64,000 nucleotides of DNA from Gordionus sp. m RMFG-2023 (GCF_954871325.1 NC_088777.1:52576002-52640001); one strand, 5' to 3'; positions 24,807 to 37,670 are shown, counted from the first letter of the stretch. The notes: generated by a model not told the origin, from the letters alone. Translations and numbers: made by a program.

Positions 24807-25343
24807 GTTGACCATAGTAATTAAGCTCGTGTACAACGTCAAAGATAAAAATATTAAATAACTTATGTTATACTCAAATATTATGGGGATAAGTAATTAT
24901 AAAGAATTTTCAAATTAGAGATTTAAAATAATAAAAGCATTATAAGGCTATCTACATCATTTAATGCCTTTCATAATCAATTATATGAGTTTAAGAATCA
25001 ACAATGTAGCTTGTTTACAGAATAAAATAATAATAATAATCTAAGTTTTATTATCCTGCATCTAATATTATATATTTATTATTAATATTTATAAATTATA
25101 AAGGTTAAACAACTAAGCCTTTATATATATACACAGTAAGTAAAGTTATTTTTCTTCATAAAAACTATTTTTAATAAAATGGTTTAGAGTGAACGTACTA
25201 CCTATAAAATAATTATATAAAATTAATTTCTCAAAACATTTTTATTGATCAGTTTGAAAATTTATTTAAAAATTAATTTATCAAAAAATATTTTTAGAAT
25301 AATTTAATTTTTTTTTATATTCCTCTTTAAAAATCTAATTTAC

Positions 25344-27135
25344 ATGAAGCTATTATTGTTGTTAATTTCTATGGTAAAGGCAACATTTTTTTCAGGTTTA
25401 AATGATTTAAATACTAAATAAATTATAAATATACATGGTATTATTATGTTAGACTTTTGTCAAATGCGATGTCCAATTAGTTACCCCTTCAATGAACACT
25501 TCAACTCCACTGAGTATACTTTAGATTTTGTTTAATTTTTTAGATTGTACCATTATATAGTTTTTAAAAACTCATAGTAATAATTTTGTAAATATCATTT
25601 TAATAATTGAGTATATTGGGGGAGAAAATATCATTTTGATCAGAATTTTTATTATATATACTTTGTGATATAAATTATTATAGTTGCTTGAATATAGGAA
25701 TTTAAATTTAGAGAATAGTTCCAAAAATTATTTATTTCTAAGTTAGATGAAATTTAAAATAGATTTTAAAGATATTTTAAATTTTAAACAATTGATATTC
25801 GATTCAAAAAGATTTTAAGTGAATAAGATTTTAATGAACTTATATTTATAAGTTTTATATTATAAAAATTAAGTTATTCTAGAAATGCTACATTGAAATT
25901 GGTGGATGGTTTTGTCATTTGGCAGATGCCACAGAAGCTCTTTATTGATTCCTTAAATTCTTTGTACAAATACTACCTTGATGAAATGTACTCAAAAAAT
26001 CTGCAATTAATTACTATTGCTTTTAACGCCACGGTAATAAAGAAAATATATATGACATTTTGCCAATTATGTTAACGCTTTTTAAGATAGCACGCTATAG
26101 CTATTATTTTTGTAAAAACCTAGTATTGCAATTATAATTTTACAATATTAATAAAGAAATTTAAATGAGGAAATAAGTAGCGTATTTTAGCTATTGATTC
26201 TAATGTATCGCTACTACTGTAGTTCGCTACTTTCAAAAATTACTTTAAAAGTATTGCATTTTATAATACATAGTTTTATATAGATACGGATCCCAGGTTA
26301 TTATGGTCTATCCTCGCCGATAAAGATATGAATTCAAACTCAACATATGGAATGCCTTCCGATTCAGCTGATATTGACATTTATAATATTAACAGTTATG
26401 GATATAATACTAACGATGGTGTTAAAAGTGTAAGTATCAAAATCTTCTATACATAAAAATTTTTATTGATAGTATGTTTTTATAGTTACGATTTATGCAA
26501 CCATACGAGGGATCTCTACAAGTTTACGAAATTCACGAATCATACATAATTTACAGAGGTTCACTGACATTACCACCCTTAAAATTAATAACGATAAATT
26601 TCAAAATGTTCAACAATAGTATTAGTTCAATTCCCAAGTCCAGACCCAATGTTAATGTCATACTACAAAATTGCAAGAAAAATGAGAGAAGTAAAATTTT
26701 TTTAATTTATAATAAAATATTATGCTATTTTTTATTTCAGGTTCTGTTGATTTTTAACTGATAAGCAATGTACATTGACAAACTGAATATTTCCCAATAC
26801 GTCTTATTTGAAGGAGTTTACAATTTAATTATATCCAAAGGAAATTCGACAATTTTTATGAAGTTAATATTGTTTTTCTAAATGTATGATTATTATCAAT
26901 TAACGAGGAAATTTTTTAATTTAGAAATCTACCCTTGTTTCCTCACGATTCGGAGAGTCCCTTCAAGAGAATAGATTTAATATACTCATCCATTCCCCAA
27001 TATTATAGGAACAATTCTACTTACAGTTTATCAATGTTCGACATACCGCTTGAAGATATGAAACTGGCCTTTAACTACTGGGATAATTTTAATATTTCAC
27101 CAATTGCAAAGGTCATAATTACTTCCAACAGTTAA
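25344..27135 (+). CDS. Family-1 secreted protein, unit 4 (intact, 310 aa)
   Basis: Seven exons join in an unbroken frame of 933 nt: A 25344-25395, B 25453-25513, C 25883-26033, D 26274-26429, E 26486-26690, G 26766-26862, H 26925-27135. Exon A encodes a signal peptide (MKLLLLLISMVKATFFS). Readable blocks are DFCQMRCP, VIWQMPQKLFIDSLNSLY, DTDPRLLWSILADKD, EIHESYIIYRGSL, VLFEGVYNLIISKG, and DLIYSSIPQYYRN followed by IPLEDMKLAFNYWDNF. Many NxS/T sites suggest a secreted glycoprotein. The 39-nt exon F found in other copies is deleted here; it is symmetrical, so the frame survives. The usual acceptor of exon B is mutated (AG to GT), and an AG three bases into the exon keeps the frame at the cost of one residue. 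The function is unknown to me. Family 2 follows 0.4 kb downstream. Confidence 0.75.
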
Positions 27136-27374
27136 TATAATCTTAAAAATCATATCCATATTTTGTTAGCAAATGAGAAATCCTATAATAACCAATGAAA
27201 GGCAAGATATGATCCATCTATACTAATTAGATGATTCACGGGGAAAAGATTAATAAATTTGTATCACTAAGTTAGTTTACTAAATATTGGGCTTTTTAAA
27301 TTCTAATCGATTATGAAATTTTAATCATATTCTAGGTTCAGTAAGACATTCATTTATATTTCAATATTATTTAG

Positions 27375-27396
27375 CAAAGTCCCCCCCCCCACCCCC
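27375..27396. repeat. C-rich tract
   Basis: A run of C interrupted once by A, in the spacer between family 1 and family 2 of unit 4. It lies at the place of the G-rich tract in unit 2. Confidence 0.7.
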
Positions 27397-27526
27397 AAAA
27401 AATTAATAATAAGTAAAATAATACATCTTAAAATGGACCATAATTTTGGTTAATTAAAAGTAGAGCCTTTTAAGTTTACTTTATTTTCAACCTTATTTAT
27501 ATACCAAATTTTAAAAATAAATTAAG

Positions 27527-27951
27527 ATGGTAATAAAAGTCAATACTAATATAACAGCTATTTGCTCAATAGTGCTTGTAGACATCAATAGTGGCTCAGA
27601 ATATCGAATTGACTTAGGATATCATCAGTTTGTAATAAAGCTATGTATTTATACAACTATATTATATTTATTGAATCAATTATCTATTTTTGTTATTATG
27701 AACTAATCATTAAATCATATTAATTTTTCTTTTAATTATTAATATCTGAGGCAATTATTGATCAAGCTAGTTCAAACTTTACCCTGACAATTTATTATCA
27801 TGAAATGACACTTAAAGTTTTGGAAAATGAAAAGAATTTTGTACTTTATAGCATAGCATGTAAGAAAGAACGCCACTTGTTAGAGAACAGAGAAAATATG
27901 ATAAACGTGACTGAGTACTCTCCTATAGATATTTTGAGTATATTATTATAA
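27527..27951 (+). CDS. Family-2 small protein gene, unit 4 (intact, 101 aa)
   Basis: Exon 1 is 27527-27631 (35 codons, donor GTAATA). Exon 2 is 27751-27951 (acceptor TATCTGAG, stop TAA), phase 0. The protein begins MVIKVNTNITAICSIVLVD, contains NFTLTIYYHEMTLKVLENEK and LYSIACKKERHLLENREN, and ends INVTEYSPIDILSILL. Two NxT sites (SNFT, INVT) are present, but no signal peptide follows this ATG. The ATG follows AAATTAAG directly and a TATATA box-like stretch lies about 30 bp upstream. It could therefore be a short-leader transcript, or the AG could be an acceptor joining an unseen upstream exon. It is the same strand as, and downstream of, the intact family-1 gene, so unit 4 is the only complete pair in the window. 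Confidence 0.72.
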
Positions 27952-28379
27952 TTATTATAGCATTATTTTCATTATAGAAATTCGCTATTAATCAAAATTT
28001 ATAATTAATATATATCATAAATAATTTTTTATTATAAGGGTGCGGTATTTTAAATACATTTTTTGCTATATATTAATATTCCTTTTTTATTCATGATAAA
28101 AAAATAAATCATAAAATCGAGATAATATCGCTATTAGCCTGCAAACTGAGAATGTAATAGAGAGAAGCTGTTTTACAATAAATTACTAAATTAAGATTTA
28201 GTATAAAACACTATTACCTAATCTTTTAATCTTAGCTTACCAAAAGTTGGAAGTAAGTAAATGACTTCTCTAAGAAAAATTGTAAGGTTAGATAATCATT
28301 TAGATTCACATCTTTTTTATTATTATTTTCGATCTCCAAAACTTTTCAATTCCAAATAAAATAATAACTTTTAAAATAA
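27952..28379. other. 3' block of unit 4
   Basis: Contains the conserved sequence ending ctaatcttttaatcttagct near 28.22-28.30 kb that follows family 2 in several units. No gene seen. Confidence 0.5.
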
Positions 28380-28990
28380 ATAGTTATGATCGTAATAATT
28401 ACTTCCTCTGATTTTGATGAAGAAAGTGATTCTTGGGCAAATGCGATGTAAGTAAATTATTAATTTTTAGAAATCATTCTATATTAAACGATATTTTAGA
28501 AATTAAGCAATTGATTATTTAAAATTTTAACATTTTCGTATAGCCCTTACATTTAATTAATTAATAAATAAAGTTTTTTTATGGCATTTCATGTCTTTTC
28601 CAATTTTATTTAATTTAAATTAAATATAAACTACAGTTTAAAAACAAGTTTAAAATAAAAAAATGTAAATCGCTATTTCAAAATACGAATTCCATTTATT
28701 CGTGGGTTGAAGAAGATAGAAAGTAGCTTAAATGGAATTTGTATAATATGTTATACAAATAATATTAGCGAGTACATGATATAAAAAATATTTAATAAAT
28801 CAAAAACATATTTCTAATTTAAATAATAGGAATAATGAAATAATATCCATCCATACTTAATATTAAATTATTAATATGATGATAATACTGCAATCATAAT
28901 GACAATCTATCACTCGATAAAACATTCGCTTAGTTATATATCTACAGATTCCCTTATAAACTTTTTACCTACATCTATATGTTTTTTAGA
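28380..28990 (+). pseudogene. hAT transposase remnant, copy B (5' part)
   Basis: The plus strand starts with an acidic exon TSSDFDEESDSWANAM followed by a GTAAGT donor at about 28450. A BED-finger-like stretch (YSWVEEDRK) lies near 28690, and KHSLSYISTDS near 28920-28960. It stops where the gypsy fossil begins and appears to resume at about 31.34 kb. The copy is broken and diverged from copies A, C and D. Confidence 0.6.
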
Positions 28991-28994
28991 TACA

Positions 28995-31350
28995 TGAGCT
29001 AAAATTAGCCTGATGAGTGTAAAGGATTTTAATAGATTTTGGCCAGAAAAGAATTTGGTGTAAAAAAAAATAAGGACCAAACAATTAGATGAAAGCATTG
29101 TGAAAATTAGGTTATTATAGGATAAGGTTACCTGGAGTTAATAAATATATAATGTTATGGACATTGAAGATTGACCCAATTTTAGGTCGTGTGACAAGAT
29201 GCTAGGTTCTCTCTATAATTGGTAAAAAAATTTTAAAACGATCTCTGAAATTAAGGAGGTAAATAGTGAATTAAAGAGTAATTTCTATAAAATTAAGTTA
29301 CCTAGAATAGAAGATAAACAAGAATTAGTTCTCGATAAACTAAGATATTGAACACCAGAAATTTTGATTAGATATGAGACAAGATAGAAGAGAATCATGT
29401 ATTAAGAGATATAAAGTTAATAGAGGTAACTTCAGTTGAAATCAACAAACAGATAATTAAGAATAAAGTAGAACAGGAATAGATGCTTAAAAGGAAATTT
29501 AATCAGGAAATAAACATAATTTTAAATCAGTACATGGAAGTTTTTGATGAAGAATTGAGTACTCTAAGAAATTTTGAAGTAGATATAAAATTATTAGAAA
29601 ATTATCAGGCTAAATTTTATGGATTAAGAAGATTACCATTTTCTTGTATAGAAGAAATAGTTAAGGAATTAAATAAATGGTTAAAAGAAGATATAATACG
29701 ACCAATAGTTCATAGCGACTGGGCGAAACCGTTAGTCTCCATATGAAAGCTTAAGGTTATGTATAGATTATAGAATTTCGTTAAATCCTAGAATAGAAAT
29801 TATTTTCTAGTCTAGGAGCGACATTTCAAAGTAGATTTTTCTAATGCATATTTACAGATTAAGGTGAGAATACAAGTAAAATGTTAACAATCACGACATG
29901 TTTGCATTCTGCAGATTATTATTTGGGTTAAAATATGCTCAGATTTTTCAAAGAACTATGGCTGCTTTATTTCAAGGATTAAGTGGATTAATGTCTTATT
30001 TAGATGATGTTTTGATATTAAGTAAAGCTGAATAGGAACATAATACTAGATTAATCAAAGTGTAAGCCATAATTTTAGAAAATGGTTTATAAGTTAATAT
30101 AAAGAAGAGTGTTTTTGGAGTATTAGAAATAATTTAGGACATATAATAAACGGAAATGAAATTGCTCCGATAAAGAATATAGATAAAATGGTGAACATGA
30201 GAGCACTGAATAACATAACGGAATTACAAGCTTTTTTAGGAGTTTTTAATTATTATCATCGGTTTATACAGAATTTCGCTGAAATAGCTATACTGTTATA
30301 TGAATTATTTTATTCAAGAAACATAAAAAGTTTGAATGGCGAATAATACTTAAGGAAAGTTTTGAAAATTGAAAATAAAGATGATGGAAAAACCTATTTT
30401 GAATTGTTTTAATGAGAAACTATATATTATTTTAGCAATAGATGCGTCTAAGAAAGGTATAGGAGGAACTTTGTTACAGATGGCAAGAGCCTATTTTATT
30501 TTTGTCAAGACAGTATAACAGTACTTATAAAAATTATTCAACAATAGAAAAGGAAGCAATAGAAGTAAAGTTTGGTTTGACTAAGTGTAGAGAATATTTA
30601 TTTGGCCGAAATTTTTTATTATATACGCATCACAAACCGTTGGTAGATTTGTTCAAATAAACAATAAAGAATTAATGATTTCACCAAGGTTGCAAAAATG
30701 GTTGCTTTTAGTTGGAAATTTCTATTTTGAAATAAAATTAAAAGCGGGTTTAATTGTTTACCAGATATATTATAAAGATTGTTTAATAAAGATATTAAAA
30801 ATAAAGATATAGAGCTAATAAATAATTTTAATATGTATTGATGAAGAGGAATTAATATTAATTTTATAAAGAGCTTTAAAAATATATAGAAAAAAACCTA
30901 TAACTTTTGAAATAGTACATAAGATATCCAAGCAATATAAAGAATTAATAAGAATTAGAGCTTGTTTGAAAGGAGATACAGAATGGAAAAATGAAGACAA
31001 AGCCTTTTAAAACATAAAGAGTGAATTAAATATAGAAAACAATTGTTTATTGAGAGAATATCGTTTGTTGATATCGAATGTTAAGAAAATATAATTCAGC
31101 AGCGGTATATACAGGACATCAAGGTATAGAAAGAATGAAGAATAACACGAGATTACATTTGTAGGCGGATGAATAGTGAAATAGAAGAATTAGTTAAGAG
31201 CTGTGAAACATGTAATATATGTGCTACCAAACCAAAAAAACAGGAAAGTGGCCAGAGACAAATGTTCCATGTGTGTGAAAGAATACACGTAGATTTTTCT
31301 AGAATATGAAAAGAAAGAATATTTTATTAAGATAGATGCAGGGGAAATAT
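28995..31350 (+). mobile_element. Ty3/gypsy fossil, pol region
   Basis: Pol domains are in order on the plus strand: reverse transcriptase (about 29.46-30.3 kb), RNase H (about 30.4-30.75 kb) and the integrase zinc finger and core start (about 31.05-31.35 kb). Gag and LTRs were not identified. It is heavily decayed with many breaks and clearly older than the element at 37.46-43.70 kb, which belongs to a different lineage. It appears to sit inside a hAT copy. Its last 0.5 kb is duplicated at 1.04-1.87 kb. Confidence 0.75.
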
Positions 31351-31560
31351 AAAATGTTCCCAAAATGCTGCGTTATTTTAATAATAAAAAAGGTGTTACA
31401 AAGTAAACTTCTAAAATTTTTTTTTACCGGATTCGGAGAAATCGAAATACTTTATACCCTTAAGAAAATTGTACTTTTATAAAATATGAATATTCAAAAC
31501 TAACTATAGTCTGTTTTTAACATTATTTCTTATAAAAAATATTATTCTCCAAAAAAAAAA
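31340..31560 (+). pseudogene. hAT transposase fragment, continuation of copy B
   Basis: KMFPKMLRYFN, then KKGV and KIFF, match the hAT core, followed by KKIVL as in copies A and C. Together with 28380-28990 this suggests one hAT copy split by the gypsy fossil. Confidence 0.5.
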
Positions 31561-32024
31561 CAATTTTCATATATTATGAATATTTTTAAAACTAAACTAT
31601 TTTTAACCAAAGTACAAATTAGCATAATCATTACAACAAATATCATTTGAAAAACATGATTATTTTATATAAACTTTGAAACTGTTTCAAATAGCTTTGC
31701 CTGATCATTATAAAAATTATTAAGACAATAATTAGCTTACTACACATATACAAGCAATCAATGCCACGGATGATAGATCATTAATGAATTTTTTTTTACT
31801 ATGTCTAATAGGGATGCATTGTTATTTAATATAGGATATGGCCGATATTTTATTTTTTAAAAATATCGGTTAACGGGCTATATTATAAAATTTTCCGTTC
31901 CCCGATAAAATGGCAAATCAATTTTAAAAAAAATCTTTATTTTAAACTTCATAATATAATTGTTTCTTAATTATTATGTAAATCATAACATAAATATTTC
32001 TATGGAAGCATTCCTTTTTCTTTC

Positions 32025-32960
32025 TGCATTTGTTAATTTTTATGGCATAAGCCAGTGATAATATAACCATTCAAAACTATAATAATTCCTTTACTGCCTT
32101 TTGCCTTTATCCGAAACACATAAGTTAAAAGCACAATTTTTACATTTAATACTGAAGTTACAATTTTCTTAAAGGTAAAAAGTATAGACACTGCCTTCGA
32201 TTTCTCCGAATCCGATAAAAAAACTTTTAGAAGTTTACTGGAAACACCTCTTTCATTATTAAAATAACGCAGCATATAGGGAATATTTTAAATTTCCATT
32301 ATTTGATGCCTCAGTGAACCAAGATAGTGGATGATATTCCTTCAAATTTTAAGATATGTTTCTTAGTTTCAGGAACTAGAATATTTGACATTATTTATGA
32401 GGCTTTCGTTTTTCTACATATTATGCTTTCGGCTATTTTTGAACCAGGATATGTAATAAGTTTCTAGAGCAATCTGTAGATAAATTACTAAGCGAATGTT
32501 TTAAAGGGATAGATGAATGTTTTTTTAATTATTGCATTATTATCATCATATAAATTATTGTTTTTTTGAAGTATCGTTAGATATTATTTGAAATTCATAT
32601 TATTTAAATTAGAAATATGTTCTTTATTGAATATTTTTTACATCATGGATTAATATTAAATTTTTTATTGCATATTATCCAAATTCCATTTAAACTACAT
32701 TGTCTATCATCTCCTACCCTCGAATTAATAGAATTCAATGTATTTTGATATAACGATTTACATTTTTTTATGTTAAACTAGTTTTTAAACTCTAGTTTAT
32801 ATATAATTTAAATTAATGAAATATGAGGAAATGAAATATCATGAGAAACCTTTAATTATTAAAATATTATGTTATATAAATTGATTTCTAATAATTAATA
32901 ATTTACTTCACATTTACCTAAGAATTATTTTCATTATCAGAATCAGAGGAAGTAATAATG
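32025..32960 (-). pseudogene. hAT transposase remnant, copy C
   Basis: Near-duplicate of copy A. The open piece 32275-32033 (80 codons) starts MLRYFNNERGVSSKLLK and ends LNGYIITGLCHKN. Upstream on the minus strand follow the same TEASNNGN, KHSL and BED-like remnants and the acidic exon near 32950. Stops divide the upstream part. The duplication boundary lies near 33305, after which the flanks differ. Confidence 0.7.
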
Positions 32961-33305
32961 ATTAATCATATCTCTTTATTTTAAAATTAAAAGATATTAA
33001 ATTTATTTAAATGCTATAAATATATAATATAATTGTTAAATTAAAAATGTATATAGAAATAAAATTAATATTAAAATTAACATATCAAATATAAAATAAA
33101 ATAATTATACAAAAACGGAGGTGGGACTTACAAGTTCCCCAAAAACATGAGTAATTATATTTTAAAATAGTGATTTGAAGGTTTTGTTTTAAAAAATATT
33201 ATTATATTTTAAATTAAATTTTGGAGATCGAAATAAATAATAAAAAAATTTTAATATAAATGATCATCTAAAGGAATGTTAAAAGCTTATGTAATAGTAT
33301 TTTTG

Positions 33306-33600
33306 ATAAATAGACCTTTTTTTGTAAATATCGACAAAAGCAATACATTAACCATAATTTATAGATTTTTTCTATTATTTGTAGTGTTCAGGCTTATAAC
33401 GATGTTATATCTAATTTAAAATTTATTTTTGTATCATGAATAAAAAATAAATCTTTTATATAGCAAAAAGCTTTAAAAATACCTTACCCTATTATAAAAA
33501 ATTATAATATATATATATATAAATATTATAATTACTAATTATAAATTCTGATTAATAACACATATTCTATACAAATGAATGTTTTAATTATTATAAGATC
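33306..33600. other. AT-rich, 3' flank of unit 5
   Basis: No gene. Contains an AT dinucleotide run near 33510 and joins the 3' end of the inverted unit 5. Confidence 0.4.
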
Positions 33601-34003
33601 GAACGCGTAATATACCCAGTAGAGTACTCATTCACGTTTATCATATCTTTTGTGTTCTCTAGGAAGTGAAGTGCTTTCTTACAAGCTATGCTATAAAGTA
33701 CAAAACAAAATATAAATGGCTATTCATTATAATAAATTGTCAGGGTGAAGTTTGAACTATCTTGATCAATATTTGCCTTAGATATTATTTTATATAAGAG
33801 TTTTAAAAGGAAAAAGAATATGATTTATGTTTAGTTCATAAAGAAAAATGATTCTTAATAATTTCATATAGTTGAATAAAAATGAATGACTTTATTACAT
33901 ATAGATGATCCCCTAAGTCAATTCGATATTCTGAGCCATTATTGATATCCATAAGCACTAACAAGCAAATAGCAGTTTTATTAGTATTGGCTTTTATTAT
34001 CAT
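33600..34003 (-). pseudogene. Family-2 gene, unit 5, broken in exon 2
   Basis: Exon 1 (34003-33899) is open: MIIKANTNKTAICLLVLMD, NNGSEYRIDLGDHLY, donor GTAATA. Exon 2 begins with a good acceptor and NIDQDSSNFTLTIYYNE but then meets TAG, and a deletion shifts the following part. The later words LYSIACKKALHFLEN are readable in another frame. The large partner of this unit is also dead. Confidence 0.7.
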
Positions 34004-34389
34004 CTTAATTTATTTTTAAAATTTGATATATAAAGAACGTGGAAAATGGAGTGATGTTCTTAAATGCTTAAATTTTAATTAACCAAAATTATGTCCATCT
34101 TAAAATCAATTATTTAGCCTTTGAATTGAAGAGGGATCGGGGCTGGGCTATATAATTTAATATAATCAAATGACTAAACCCACAGGATATATAAAATTTT
34201 ATAATTGATTAGTTTTAAGGAAGCCAAATATTTAGAAAACTAGCTAAGTGATACAAATTAATTAGTTTTTTCCCTTGACCAATCTAATTAGTAGAGATAG
34301 ATACATCTTAACTTCTTTTAGGTATTATATGATTTATAATGCTCACTAAATATAGATGATATGATTTTAAATATTATAATAATAGTGGG

Positions 34390-35819
34390 AAGTTAGTATG
34401 ACCTTTGTAGTTGATGAAATAAAAAATTATCCCAGTATTTTAAAGCTAGCTTTATATCTTCAAGCGGTATATCTAACATTGATAAACTGTAAGTTGATTG
34501 ATTCCTTAAGGATTGGATGTGTATATTAAATCTATGAATCGGTCAAAGGGGTGTAAAACTATCGTAAGGGAACAAGGGAAGATTCCTAAAAAAAATTTTC
34601 TCGTTAGTTGATAATAATCTTAATATTTAGAAAATAATAAGATTGTAAACTCCTTCAAATAACACATAATGGGAAATATTCTGTTTGTCAATGTAGATTG
34701 CTTATAAATTTTAGTATTATATACATAATAAAATAGATTTTTTAAAAATTTACTCTTTCCGAAAATGAATTTGAAATTAGGCAGGCCAGAGCCTGAAGAT
34801 AAAATTGCATAAAATTATTTAATATAAATAAAATTTTACTTCGCTCATTTTTCTTGCAATTTATGACATTAACATTGGGTCTAGACTTGGGTATTAAACT
34901 AATATTATTGTTGAACATTTTGAAATATATTGCTATCAATTTCATCGGTGGTAATCTCAGCGAACCTCTGTAAATTATGTATGATTTATGAATTTCGTAA
35001 ACTTGAAGGAATCCCTCATATGGTTGAACAAAGCGCACCTACAATAATATTCTATCAATAAAAATTTTCATGTTTAGAAAATTTTGTTACTTACACTTGT
35101 AACAGGATCGTTAGCATTAAATCCATAACTGTAAATATTATAAATGTCAGTCTCATTTGAACCGGATGGAATTTCATATGTTGAGTATGAATTAATATCT
35201 TTATCGGATAGGATAGACCATAATAACGTGGGATCCGTATCTATATAATACTATGTATCATAAAATGCTACATTTAAAGTAGATGTTGAAAGTAACGAGG
35301 CAGCGATACATTTTAGAAGCAATAGCTAAAATGCCTTATTTACTCATTTAATTAATTGTAATATATTTCCATAATGAGAATAAAATAAAGTCATATTTAT
35401 TTTTTAAATTTTATTAATTTATGATTTAAGTGATGCCTTTCAATTTTTTGGAGCTATTTTATAAATTTAAATATGTAATTCCTAAAATATGTTTTAGCAA
35501 CTATATCACAAAGTATTAATATAATGTAATATTAAATCATGATAAAAATGATATTATTCCCACAGACATAATTATGAAAATATGATATTTACAAAATTTA
35601 GGTTTGGTTTTTAAAACCAATAATGTTACAATTTAAAAATTAAAAAAATCTACTCAGGGGAGCTGAAGTGTTGATTGAAGTTGTATCTAATTGGGTAGCG
35701 GCACATCTGACAAAAGTCTACTATAACATAACTTGTATATTTATAATATATTTAATATTTTTATCATTTAAACCTGAAAATGTTACCTTTACCATAGTAA
35801 TCAACAATAATAACATCAT
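34390..35819 (-). pseudogene. Family-1 pseudogene, unit 5
   Basis: Exons A (35819-35774, MMLLLLITMVKVTFS), B (35720-35654, one codon longer), D (35250-35095), E (35038-34840, two codons shorter) and F (34792-34754) are open with good splice sites. Exon C is absent; because it runs from phase 2 to phase 0, its loss breaks the frame. Exon G (from 34700) ends early at TAA after NLIIF, with its donor deleted. Exon H (about 34590-34390) has one extra T and an 8-base loss. The distinct residues of exon D (SGSNETDIYNIYSYG) group it with unit 6. Confidence 0.75.
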
Positions 35820-37458
35820 GTAATTTAGATTTTTAAAGAGGGACATAAAAAAAATTAAATTATTTTTATAATGTTTTTGATAAATTATTTTTAACTAAAT
35901 TTTCAAACTGATTAATAATAATTATTTTTGATAAATTAATATTATAAAATTATTATAGCTAGTATGTTGACTTTAAACCATGTTATTACAAATAGTTTTG
36001 TTGAAGAAATATAACTTTACTTAATATGTATAAATGTATACACGCTGTGTTAGCCTTTTTTAATTTATAAATTAATCAAAAATTCATAACATTAGAAGCA
36101 GGATAAATAAAACTCAAATTATTATTATTTTTTATAACTTTTTCTTTTTCTCATGAACTATCTAGGCCATTGTTAATAAGGTATATTGGTTGTATCTTAA
36201 GCTCATTTATTGTGAATAGCAGTATATAATTAATTAAATGCCTTAAAATGTATTTAATATGTTAAAATCTCACTTTGTAAATTCCTTATAATTATTTAAC
36301 CCCATAATATTTGTAAATAACACAAGTTATTCAATATTTTTATCTCTGACTTTGTACCAAAGCTTGTTTATCTTTATTATATTCAACGTAAATAGTTCAT
36401 TAAAATATTATATGTTATTAAAGTAAAAATTATAAATTTGTTAGAATAAGAGTTAAATAATAATTAAAATGCTTAAAAAAAGTATAAAATACTGAATAAA
36501 AATTACGTAAAATTGAAACATTTTAAACATATCAAATAAAAAAAATATTATTATTATAAAGAATCTAAAAGTTCATCAAGGTATATAAATTAAGTTGTTT
36601 TATAAAAAATTTTATATTAAAATATATTAAAAGCTAGTCAAATCTCTTTTGGCTTAATAACTACATGAATGGACAGAGAATAAATTAAGATCTAAAATAT
36701 TTCTTTGTAAAATTAGAAAGAATTTTTTATTTATAATTTATCATATCTCTTTGTTATTAGCAGAAAACGACTATTCTGCAAATTATTTCCCCTAAAAAAA
36801 TTTTGAAAGCTAAAAGTCAGATCTATAAGAAGACCATTAAATTGAAATGTAATACTATTATTAGATTTTTTTTAGCTAATGTCTACAAATAACATGAAAC
36901 AATATCTTTCCCATATAAAAACCTTAATTTGGATGATTTATATAAAATTAATTGTTATTCAAATGGATATATAATAATATTAACTATACGCATTTCTTAG
37001 GCTTTACTGTCATAATTTTACAGTTAGTTTATTGGAGACTTTTCTATAATAATCGGTGTATACTTATTAATAAAAATTCTTGTTATACAAATAAAAATTA
37101 AAATTTTTTTTAACGGTTTGATACTTACGCTTTTCATAAATTTTATATTTGTAAATTTAGTAAATGGGTTTTCTAGATGAGAGATTAAGGAGAGGTTCAT
37201 CATCATAGCTTGTTTACAATGATTTGGGGAGGTCGTGAGTAGTTTTAGAATTAATTAATTAATATTATAATATTTAAAGTTTTATTTTACCATGTTTTTA
37301 TAAAAATGGTTACATCGAGAGAAAATTTTTTTTTATTTTGTTTCACCAAACTTATTTTATTTAATAAAACGATAATTTAAGTTAACGTACTACAAAATAA
37401 TAATAAATTTAATAACTTTAAATATTTTGTTGATCAGTTTACAAATTATTTAAAAATA
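35820..37458. repeat. Upstream block of unit 5, left part
   Basis: Matches 16.4-17.3 kb in the same orientation from about 36.8 kb (aatggatatataataat, cataatttta). Positions 36.63-36.72 mirror 49.8 and 24.4 kb. No gene. The block is cut at about 37.46 kb by the gypsy element and continues at 43.70 kb. Confidence 0.65.
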
Positions 37459-37670
37459 TATATATGAAAGAAAGTATTTTATATTTAAGAAACTATTTAA
37501 ATTAATTCTTTTTTAAATCAAAATTTATTACTATATATTTTTCATCTAAAAACATTATATATATATTATTTAAAAGTTAATTGAACAACTTAAATATAAA
37601 ATAAATAATATTCAAATTTAAATCAATCAACATATAAAATAAATAATATTCAAATTTAAATCAATCAACA
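37459..37670 (-). repeat. Left LTR (3' LTR) of the gypsy element
   Basis: Shares the sequence from aatttattactatatattt to aaatcaatcaaca with the right LTR. It contains two units of a 38-bp tandem repeat. The inner end, read on the minus strand, starts TGTTGATTG. The outer boundary is approximate because the flank is AT-rich. Confidence 0.75.

Noticed and set aside
24597-24842. Minus-strand open frame rich in Lys, Arg and Glu
   Set aside because: It is only the translation of the TCTTC/TTC microsatellite and has no motif or splice context.
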